Notes under the pieces: generated by a model
What the model saw: only the letters and a program-made list of their open reading frames with translations
Databases searched by the model: none
Told to the model about the DNA's origin: nothing
DNA from: Gammaproteobacteria bacterium UBA3532
Lineage (GTDB): Bacteria > Pseudomonadota > Gammaproteobacteria > Enterobacterales > UBA3532
Direction: 5' to 3'
NCBI GenBank assembly: GCA_002376965.1
Contig: DFOV01000347.1
Coordinates: forward strand, 1 to 6,819
DNA: 6,819 bases
Part shown: positions 1 to 6,819 of the stretch, piece after piece
Position numbering within the stretch: position 1 is the first letter of the stretch
Layout of the letters: the number at the start of each line of letters is the position of its first letter
Made by a program: the position numbers and the translations under genes

Positions 1-1374
<1,374 letters not shown>

Positions 1375-1375
1375 A

Positions 1376-1382
1376 TAAGGAA
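1376..1382 (+). promoter_or_regulatory. Ribosome binding site of the porin gene
   Basis: TAAGGAA lies five bases before the ATG at 1388 and overlaps nothing but the 13-base gap after the CotH stop. It supports this start and suggests co-transcription with the upstream kinase gene. Confidence 0.7.
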
Positions 1383-1387
1383 CGAAC

Positions 1388-2542
1388 ATGCGACGAGTAA
1401 TACCTATCCTGCTTGCTACCACCACCCTGCCCGCTTGGGCGGGGTACGACATCATTGACAGCGACGGCCATAAGTTGGAAGTTGGTGGTCGTGTGGTGGT
1501 TCAGCACTATGACAGCGAAACCACACTGGCCAATGGTGATGAAACATCAGAAAATCAGACCTACTTTCGACGCCTGCGCCCCTATATAAAAGCTTCAATC
1601 AACGACTGGAAAGCCAAGCTGGCTTGGGAATTGGGCAAAGGGCCAAACTCGGTAAAAGATGCCTACATCGGCTATGACGGCATCAAGGGAGTCGAGATAA
1701 AACTCGGCAACGAGACCGTGCCTTTTTCTCGTGAACGCATGATCTCATCGGCGGAGCAACAATTTGCTGAACGCAGCTTGGTCGGGGAGAACAACTACGG
1801 TACACCTAGCCGACAACCCGGGCTACATGTTCAGACGGATTGGAAAAAGCCGGTTAACCTCTACTTCTCATTAGCCAAAGCCTCAGTCTATGCAGACACT
1901 GGCACTGAGGTGCGCTTTATCAGCCCGTGGTCACATACCGATATAGATGATGCTCTCATTGATGATGGCATGCTTTACGTTGGTCGCGTCGACTATAGCC
2001 TATTGGGCAAGCCGCGCTATAGTGAAGCCTTGTTTGGTGACAAGTCGGAGCTAACCCTATCCGTCGCTGCGTTTTATTGGGACAACGATGAAGACAACCC
2101 TGGTTTTTATGAAGATGCCCAAGGGCTGGAGCTCGCTGCCAATTATCAAGCCAACCGCCTCTCAGTCAGCGCCCAATACAACCGCATCCAAGCCGATGCT
2201 GTGCGCCTGCCTGATGCCAATGAAGAGCTAAGTGTCGGTATTATTACCGATGGTGATGTTGAGTTGGATATTCTCGCCCTCCAAAGCGGCTATATGGTGA
2301 TTCCGAAAACGCTGCAACTCGCTGCAGCCTATGAAACCATGCGCTCAGATACTGATGCAACGCCAAGCTTTACTTCTCGCGCGGTTTGGCAGGAAAACTG
2401 GGATCGTTGGGAATTAGGCGGCACTTGGTTCATAGACAAGCACGACCACAAACTGCAATTCAGCTACCGCGATGAAGACGGAGTGAAAGGACGCGATCGC
2501 GAGCGCCAAAGCTGGTTTGTGCAATGGCAGTATGACTATTAA
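1388..2542 (+). CDS. OprO/OprP-type outer-membrane porin (phosphate-selective porin family)
   Basis: This 384-residue protein starts with a short signal peptide: MRR, a hydrophobic stretch, then an AWA cleavage box, with predicted cleavage after residue 18. The mature part has alternating polar and hydrophobic strands separated by acidic loops, and ends in WFVQWQYDY with a terminal aromatic residue, the usual signal for outer-membrane barrel assembly. The N-terminal third (residues 58-135) carries the family pattern: a FRRLRPYIKA strand, DWKAKLAWELG, VKDAYIGY, then a strand running into GNETVPFSRERMISSAEQQFAERS. This matches the Porin_O_P family (PF07396), whose Pseudomonas members pass phosphate or pyrophosphate/polyphosphate. 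Family membership alone does not prove phosphate specificity, since many members have other or unknown substrates, and the arginine ladder of OprP cannot be confirmed by eye. A phosphate-related role fits the downstream VTC gene. Length is slightly below the roughly 400-440 residues of characterised members. A good ribosome binding site precedes the ATG. Confidence 0.82.
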   Translation: MRRVIPILLATTTLPAWAGYDIIDSDGHKLEVGGRVVVQHYDSETTLANGDETSENQTYFRRLRPYIKASINDWKAKLAWELGKGPNSVKDAYIGYDGIKGVEIKLGNETVPFSRERMISSAEQQFAERSLVGENNYGTPSRQPGLHVQTDWKKPVNLYFSLAKASVYADTGTEVRFISPWSHTDIDDALIDDGMLYVGRVDYSLLGKPRYSEALFGDKSELTLSVAAFYWDNDEDNPGFYEDAQGLELAANYQANRLSVSAQYNRIQADAVRLPDANEELSVGIITDGDVELDILALQSGYMVIPKTLQLAAAYETMRSDTDATPSFTSRAVWQENWDRWELGGTWFIDKHDHKLQFSYRDEDGVKGRDRERQSWFVQWQYDY

Positions 2543-2668
2543 ACCGCCACCCAAGAACTAACACAGCGCCACGGAACGGCAAACAGCAACGCATTTCTCC
2601 GTTTTCAAAGAGGGCCTTTTTCAATCGCGGCCCCTGATTGTTGAAGGTCTCATTCTATTGAGGGCGCT
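2543..2668. other. Intergenic gap with weak hairpins, no clear promoter
   Basis: This 126-base stretch separates the kinase-porin pair from the downstream overlapping genes. Two weak inverted repeats are visible: AACGG at 2575-2579 with CCGTT at 2599-2603 (followed by TTTC), and GGGCC at 2612-2616 with GGCCC at 2629-2633. A further short pair, CAATC 2622-2626 with GATTG 2636-2640, overlaps the second and would compete with it. None has the long GC stem plus T-run of a strong intrinsic terminator, and no convincing -35/-10 pair was found. It may act as an attenuator or mRNA-processing site, or be simple spacer. Confidence 0.35.
2660..2664 (+). promoter_or_regulatory. Ribosome binding site of the unknown membrane protein gene
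   Basis: GAGGG lies four bases before the ATG at 2669, a rather short spacing. It is the only plausible Shine-Dalgarno here and, with the lack of an in-frame alternative nearby upstream, fixes the start. Confidence 0.55.
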
Positions 2669-3364
2669 ATGGCTTTTTACCTGCTCAAAAGAAAAATACT
2701 TCACTGGCTACGCTGTATCTTTGGCATCAGCTCCGCGTTGCTGGTATTTTTCTGCGCCCTCCCCTTTAGCAGCCAATGGATAGATAAACTAGGCCACAGC
2801 TACTTGCAACGCCACGACCACTATTGGCAAAACCAGGCCAGCACCAGCAACGTCGAAGCATGGCAAGAATTTGAGGCGCTGGGCGACATTGGCAGGCACC
2901 ACCGGCTAACACCGTTAAAAAATACATTGTGGTACCAGTTACAGCCCAAACTATCCTTACTGCCAAAGCCCGAACGCAAGTCACTCAGCAAGTGGGCGAA
3001 AAAGAATCAGCGAATTCTTCCCATGCAGCTTTCTTATGCCCAAAGCTTTTTACCCGATCACCCTGAAAAAGCCCTGGCCATCGTCGCCCCACTGGCGGCC
3101 AGCTTCCCTGAGCATGCAGCGACAGGCGAAGCCTATGCAGCACTGGTTCACCAGGTCTATCAAGACGCTCAGGCACGCCGCCTTGTCGCCAGCTATCAAC
3201 ATCAACGTCAACAAGCCTCACAGCGTATTGCCAACCACCGACAACCAACGCCGACAGATATGCCAGGCAAAAATGCCAATCAAACAACATCGGCTGCCGT
3301 CACCGAACCCTCGCTGTTGAATCCTCAACAATATGCCCTGCTCACTCAACACTTAGTCCAATGA
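2669..3364 (+). CDS. Unrecognised single-pass membrane protein with possible TPR-like helices
   Basis: I do not recognise this 231-residue protein. It begins with a basic segment (KRK at 7-9, R15) and a hydrophobic helix at about 12-33, which predicts an N-in inner-membrane anchor or uncleaved signal with the rest in the periplasm. Residues 40-115 are mostly charged helix. Residues about 118-182 are alanine-rich, with spacing reminiscent of one or two tetratricopeptide-like helical hairpins: the helix around LSYAQSFLPD, then HPEKALAIVAPLAASFP, then a helix ending near QARRLVASYQ. Residues 183-215 form a low-complexity, Q/T/N/P-rich linker before a short C-terminal helix. The stop codon overlaps the start of the CotH-beta-helix gene in an ATGA junction, so the two are probably translationally coupled. 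That coupling and the matching topology suggest a scaffold or assembly partner for the downstream kinase, but this is inference. The gene is real by length, ribosome binding site and overlap. Confidence 0.75.
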   Translation: MAFYLLKRKILHWLRCIFGISSALLVFFCALPFSSQWIDKLGHSYLQRHDHYWQNQASTSNVEAWQEFEALGDIGRHHRLTPLKNTLWYQLQPKLSLLPKPERKSLSKWAKKNQRILPMQLSYAQSFLPDHPEKALAIVAPLAASFPEHAATGEAYAALVHQVYQDAQARRLVASYQHQRQQASQRIANHRQPTPTDMPGKNANQTTSAAVTEPSLLNPQQYALLTQHLVQ

Positions 3365-5703
3365 CGATGATGACGCCTTCGATACTGCGCCGCTGCTGGC
3401 GCTATAGCCTTTGGATAACCGCACCTCTCACCCTGCTGCTGGCTATATGGTTGCACCAAAGCTGGCAACAGTTTAGTGAATATGAACCACGCGTACTGCC
3501 TGAATATAACAAAACGCTTAGCCAGATCATGGACTACCGTGCGACATCTGCGCTTCATCAAACCCTGCAACGCACCAACCAGCCAGAGGTACAAAACCTG
3601 CGGGGCATCATGCAGTTAAACCTGTTTGCTCAGGAAGGGGATATCAATGGCCTGAACAGCCACCTGCCCCAGTCGGGCAAGCGCTATATTCACGCCCAGC
3701 TTCATGCTAATCAACACATCACTCCCGTTCGACTACGTTATCGTGGCAGCAATCCACTGCATTGGCGCGGTGACAAAAAATCATTGCGCATCAAACTCGA
3801 TGCCCACCATCAGTTTGAAGGTATGAACTTTTTTGATTTGGTCGTACCCAGCAATCCCAGCATATTGGAAGCCTTTTTAGCCCACCAACTGGCGAAGCGG
3901 ATGGGCCTGTTGACTCCGAAAGTCTTGCCGGTGTGGGTCAATATGAACGGCAAACCTGCTGGTATTTATATACTGATTGAACAAATCAATGAGCAAAGCC
4001 TACTCAATCAACACCGCATGCCTGGCGATATTTATGCCGGTGATGTTGCCGACCGCGATCGCTATCAGGGCGTCGATAACCATTTATTTGTGCATCCTGG
4101 CCTGTGGGAGAAAGATGCCCATAATAGCGACTATCCCGAAAAGAACCGCGCGCCATTGCATTTATTGATCGAACTCATCCACCAACAGCCGATTAATTAT
4201 GCGCTGATCCGCCAAGTGGTCGACTACCCAAGCTTTGCGCGCTTCTATTTGTTTAATCAATGGGTGCTCAGCGCCAATGTCGATGACCATCACAACTGGC
4301 GGCTTTATTACGATCATGCTCTCGGGCGCTTCCAACCCATTGTCTGGGATGCCGAGGGATGGAAGGCAAACACTCAGCCTCAACCCTACCATCACTATCT
4401 TGATCAGGTATTAATGGCTGATCCACGCTTTGTATACGAAGTGAACCAAGCCCTGGCCAACTACCAGCAGCGCGACGTGCTACCACAATTTATTTCGGAG
4501 GCAAAAGCCTGGCTCGAACGCCTTCGGCCAGCAGTCGCCATCGATCCCCATTTTTCGATCAATCTAAACTTCTATTCCAGCAAGGACTACCAAGCAGCTG
4601 CGGGCCAGCTATTCGAACGCCTCGAAACCCACCTGATCCGCTATAAGGCACCAACCACTGACTATCAGCCCCCTGCTCCACCAGCACCATTGCAGTGGCA
4701 AGGTGAAGTATCCATCAGTGGCATCACCCATATTCGCCAGCCACTTAGCATCGCACCAGGAACTCAAATAGTATTGGATGCCAATGCATCGGTTTTATTT
4801 CATTACCCTGTGACCGCCTTGGGCTCGCCAGATCAACCTATCGTTTTTAAAGCCCGCACCAGCACGCAGCCATTTGGGGTAGTAGCGCTGCTCGATCAGG
4901 CATCTGACTCACAATTCCAGCACTGTGATATCAGCGGTGGCAGTCACTTTAAAACCCCATTGATTTACTACACGGCGATGCTATCGCTGCATAAGGTCAA
5001 CAATATTCAGCTAAGTCATTGCCGCATTCATCACAACCAGAACAGTGATGACCTGGTTCATGCCATCTATTCAGGTATCACCATCAATAACAGCCAGCTA
5101 GAGCACGCCACCGGCGATGCCATCGATCTGGAAATAGCGTCAGCCAATATCACCAACAGCCTGATTCAACACAATGGCGCAGAAGGCATTGATACCATGC
5201 ATAGTCAGGTACTCTTGCGAGATAGCGCCATTTTATTTAACGCCGACAAAGGCATTTCCAATGGTCAAAACAGCCTGATGAGCATTGAAAACGTGCGTAT
5301 TCAACACAACAAAGGCGCACTGCTGACCAAAGATGGCTCAGCGACCCGCGTTATCAACAGCCATATCAGCGATAACGGTCTGGTGATTAAAAACTTCCAG
5401 AAAAACGATCATTACCCGGAAGGCGGCTTCACCTATATCTACTACTCACACATCGCTAATAACCAGCGCCTGTTTAAAGTAAAAAAAGGCTCACGGCTGG
5501 CAATCAGCCAAAGCCACCTCAGCCCAGCCTTTCACAGCACCAAAAAGCGCATCACTATCGACAGCCATACCCACGCAGCCGAAGCCAAGCCCGCTTCAGC
5601 TAGTAATTGGCAACGCTTTGACGACGAGCAACATCGCTTTCACCAATTTGATTTACACCGGCCACCGCAAATAGATACCAGCCGTCGAGGGATAGCCCAA
5701 TGA
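3361..5703 (+). CDS. Membrane-anchored CotH kinase fused to a right-handed parallel beta-helix
   Basis: This 780-residue protein has a basic N-terminus (R10, R11, R14) and a hydrophobic helix at about 15-32, predicting a type II inner-membrane anchor with a periplasmic body. A CotH-like domain spans about residues 108-425: RLRYRGSNPLHW (124-135), KKSLRIKL (139-146), GKPAGIYILIEQIN (197-210, E207), NVDDHHNWRLYY (306-317) and VWDAEGW (328-334). The DDHHNW and WDAEGW blocks occupy the places of the DDYW/NNYY and DxD-FG blocks of canonical CotH, with the second acid a glutamate (E332). A proline-rich linker (436-443) leads to about 275 residues of beta-helix (446-720) with repeated strand-turn units such as ITINNSQLEHATGDAIDL, ANITNSLIQHNGAEGID and ENVRIQHNKGALL, as in the NosD/pectate-lyase-like fold often used to bind polysaccharide. 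The tail is charged and H/Q-rich. ATG 3361 is chosen for its 4-base overlap with the previous stop; ATGs at 3367 and 3370 are alternatives. No Shine-Dalgarno is visible. The stop overlaps the VTC gene start. Kinase activity is inferred. Confidence 0.85.
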   Translation: MTMMTPSILRRCWRYSLWITAPLTLLLAIWLHQSWQQFSEYEPRVLPEYNKTLSQIMDYRATSALHQTLQRTNQPEVQNLRGIMQLNLFAQEGDINGLNSHLPQSGKRYIHAQLHANQHITPVRLRYRGSNPLHWRGDKKSLRIKLDAHHQFEGMNFFDLVVPSNPSILEAFLAHQLAKRMGLLTPKVLPVWVNMNGKPAGIYILIEQINEQSLLNQHRMPGDIYAGDVADRDRYQGVDNHLFVHPGLWEKDAHNSDYPEKNRAPLHLLIELIHQQPINYALIRQVVDYPSFARFYLFNQWVLSANVDDHHNWRLYYDHALGRFQPIVWDAEGWKANTQPQPYHHYLDQVLMADPRFVYEVNQALANYQQRDVLPQFISEAKAWLERLRPAVAIDPHFSINLNFYSSKDYQAAAGQLFERLETHLIRYKAPTTDYQPPAPPAPLQWQGEVSISGITHIRQPLSIAPGTQIVLDANASVLFHYPVTALGSPDQPIVFKARTSTQPFGVVALLDQASDSQFQHCDISGGSHFKTPLIYYTAMLSLHKVNNIQLSHCRIHHNQNSDDLVHAIYSGITINNSQLEHATGDAIDLEIASANITNSLIQHNGAEGIDTMHSQVLLRDSAILFNADKGISNGQNSLMSIENVRIQHNKGALLTKDGSATRVINSHISDNGLVIKNFQKNDHYPEGGFTYIYYSHIANNQRLFKVKKGSRLAISQSHLSPAFHSTKKRITIDSHTHAAEAKPASASNWQRFDDEQHRFHQFDLHRPPQIDTSRRGIAQ
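5687..5692 (+). promoter_or_regulatory. Ribosome binding site of the VTC-domain gene
   Basis: GAGGGA inside the end of the CotH-beta-helix gene lies seven bases before ATG 5700. It supports that start, so this gene has its own initiation signal in addition to the ATGA overlap. Confidence 0.65.
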
Positions 5704-6440
5704 CCAGTCAAGCCAATGCCCGTCGGCCTCAGCTCCATTTCGCCCGATTTGAGTTTAAATATCAACTACCTAACGATCTGCGCAAAGAGTTTGAGCGCGA
5801 GCTGGCCCACTTTGTTGAATTTGATCCCTTTGTCGCCCAAACACCGCACCACCAATATTTTGTGCGCAGCCTGTATTTTGACGACCCTGCTTACAGTTGC
5901 TATTTCGACAAAGTGGAGGGATTAAAAAAGCGTGCCAAATTTCGGCTGCGTACCTATACCCAAACGCCCAGCCCACAAACACCACAATTTTTAGAGATCA
6001 AAGGTCGCCACAATCAACTGGTATTCAAACACCGCACGCCCGTCGCGTACACAGCGCCGGATAACCCGTTGCCTGATCTACTTAGCGTCTGCAATAGCAG
6101 CGCGGTCACTCAGCAATTTTGCTTCGAATATTATCGCAAACACCTCAAAGCTGCCGCGCTGATCGACTATTGGCGACGCCCTTATATCAGCCGCTACGAC
6201 CCCGAATTTCGGCTGACTTTTGATGCTCAGATCCAAGCCTCCCAATCCAGTGGACTGGCTCCAGAATTAACCGATCGCACACGGCGTGTACTACCGGGCT
6301 ATACCGTAATGGAAGTGAAATTCAAACGCCATATTCCCGCCTGGTTCCATCGCTTGATTCAGGCCTACCAACTAACAAGAAAATCAATCTCAAAAATTTG
6401 CTATGGCCTGGAGGCCCTAGAACTCGTGGAGGAAGACTAA
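5700..6440 (+). CDS. VTC-domain (polyphosphate polymerase-like) protein
   Basis: This 246-residue protein is essentially a single VTC domain of the triphosphate tunnel metalloenzyme superfamily. The ordered basic and acidic strands that line the tunnel are visible: RFEFKY (16-21), RSLYFD (56-61), the basic run from K71 to KFRLRTY (80-86), FLEIKGR (97-103), KHR (110-112), EYYR (143-146), RLTFD (171-175), VMEVKFK (203-209) and a final SISKICYG (229-236), which matches the family's usual SKY/C-G end. In fungal Vtc4 this fold polymerises the ATP gamma-phosphate into polyphosphate. No N-terminal SPX domain and no membrane helix are present, so the protein is predicted cytoplasmic and dependent on a partner for any membrane coupling. 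The DUF4956 gene begins immediately after its stop, making that product the obvious partner. The start is supported by the GAGGGA site and the 4-base overlap with the upstream gene. The fold assignment is strong; the actual product (polyphosphate or another phosphate polymer or tag) is inferred. Confidence 0.9.
   Translation: MTSQANARRPQLHFARFEFKYQLPNDLRKEFERELAHFVEFDPFVAQTPHHQYFVRSLYFDDPAYSCYFDKVEGLKKRAKFRLRTYTQTPSPQTPQFLEIKGRHNQLVFKHRTPVAYTAPDNPLPDLLSVCNSSAVTQQFCFEYYRKHLKAAALIDYWRRPYISRYDPEFRLTFDAQIQASQSSGLAPELTDRTRRVLPGYTVMEVKFKRHIPAWFHRLIQAYQLTRKSISKICYGLEALELVEED
6427..6433 (+). promoter_or_regulatory. Ribosome binding site of the DUF4956 gene
   Basis: TGGAGGA, within the last codons of the VTC gene, lies seven bases before ATG 6441. 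It is the strongest Shine-Dalgarno in the window and suggests high translation of the membrane protein. Confidence 0.75.
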
Positions 6441-6819
6441 ATGGACCCAACAACCGACCAATTTTTATCCGCTGCATCGGATGTGCTGACCTACAGCTAC
6501 ATCGAAATGCTGATTAACATGTGCCTGGCGATTGCCCTTGGTTTTGTGGTCGCAACTATCTATCGCATCACCCACAAAGGCTTGTCTTATTCCCAGTCAT
6601 TCACGCTGACGATCTTGTTTGTTACCTTCGTAGTCGCAGTGGTGATGATGGTAATAGGCAGCTCATTGGCCCGCGCTTTTGCCCTGGTCGGCGCGCTGTC
6701 GATTATCCGCTTTCGCACCGTTGTCAAAGACACCAAAGACACCGCCTACGTCTTCGCCGGGCTCGCCATCGGCATGGCTGCTGGCACCTCCAACTACTTC
6801 CTGGCAGGAGCCGCCACTG
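6441..6819 (+). CDS. DUF4956 multi-pass membrane protein, 3'-truncated by the window edge
   Basis: An open frame begins at ATG 6441, the base directly after the VTC gene's TAA, and runs 126 codons to the window end without a stop. Hydrophobic segments lie at about residues 22-41, 54-74 and 102-125. The loop before the third carries GALSIIRFRT (84-93) followed by VVKDTKDTAYVFAGLAIGMAAG, the signature block of DUF4956 proteins as I recall it (GALSIIRFRTP.KD....FIF..IAIGLA.G). It also resembles the conserved block of the MgtC/SapB-type membrane family, so a distant relation is possible. The family has no established biochemical function to my knowledge, but it recurs next to VTC-domain genes. 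The conserved arginines and lysine facing a membrane segment would suit contact with a phosphate polymer or with the VTC protein, which is inference. Family members are usually around 200-230 residues, so roughly the last 80-100 are missing here. Confidence 0.88.
   Translation, partial: MDPTTDQFLSAASDVLTYSYIEMLINMCLAIALGFVVATIYRITHKGLSYSQSFTLTILFVTFVVAVVMMVIGSSLARAFALVGALSIIRFRTVVKDTKDTAYVFAGLAIGMAAGTSNYFLAGAAT

Noticed and set aside
2611..2640. Intrinsic terminator after the porin
   Set aside because: The GGGCC/GGCCC stem is only five base pairs, its T-run is in the loop rather than after the stem, and a competing stem overlaps it.
2985..3290. Antisense reading frame of 101 codons opposite the unknown membrane protein
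   Set aside because: Its composition (rich in G, R, W and V) is typical of reversed coding sequence. The + strand frame has the ribosome site, membrane anchor and ATGA coupling.
3036..3320. Second + strand frame of 94 codons inside the unknown gene
   Set aside because: It overlaps the accepted gene out of frame and has low-complexity P/Q/H content, no ribosome site and no domain.
4680..5520. Beta-helix region as a separate glycan-lyase gene
   Set aside because: The frame is continuous with the CotH domain, with no stop or ribosome site at the linker, so it is one fusion protein.

Overview
The window reads as one strand-consistent cluster of envelope genes, almost certainly from a Gram-negative gammaproteobacterium. 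The evidence is an outer-membrane porin with a classical signal peptide and C-terminal aromatic residue, tight ATGA gene overlaps, medium GC and a Q/H-rich protein composition. A marine or aquatic lineage is a guess from the overall style; no species can be named.

Layout, all on the + strand: (1) the 3' part of a secreted CotH-family kinase (1-1374), entered inside an Glu-Pro repeat; (2) an OprO/OprP-type porin 13 bases downstream (1388-2542); (3) a 126-base gap with weak hairpins and no convincing promoter; (4) an unrecognised single-pass membrane protein with a possible TPR-like region (2669-3364); (5) a membrane-anchored CotH kinase fused to a right-handed parallel beta-helix (3361-5703); (6) a VTC/TTM-fold polyphosphate polymerase-like protein (5700-6440); (7) the 5' part of a DUF4956 multi-pass membrane protein (6441 to the window end). 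Genes 4-5-6 overlap by ATGA junctions and gene 7 starts on the base after the stop of gene 6, so 2669-6819 is very likely one transcript. Genes 1 and 2 form a second tight pair that may be in the same operon.

The common theme is phosphate transfer at the envelope. A VTC-type catalytic domain (in fungi it makes polyphosphate from ATP) sits next to a small membrane protein that could be its membrane partner. Two CotH-fold proteins (atypical kinases of secreted proteins in characterised cases) lie outside the inner membrane, and a porin from the phosphate/pyrophosphate-selective family spans the outer membrane. Association of VTC-domain, DUF4956 and CotH genes is a recurring bacterial neighbourhood as far as I recall, but its biochemical function is not established to my knowledge. 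The most interesting hypothesis is a trans-envelope polyphosphate or protein-phosphorylation system in which a cytoplasmic VTC enzyme and DUF4956 feed periplasmic or surface CotH proteins. This is inference. No RNA genes, mobile elements or CRISPR arrays were seen.
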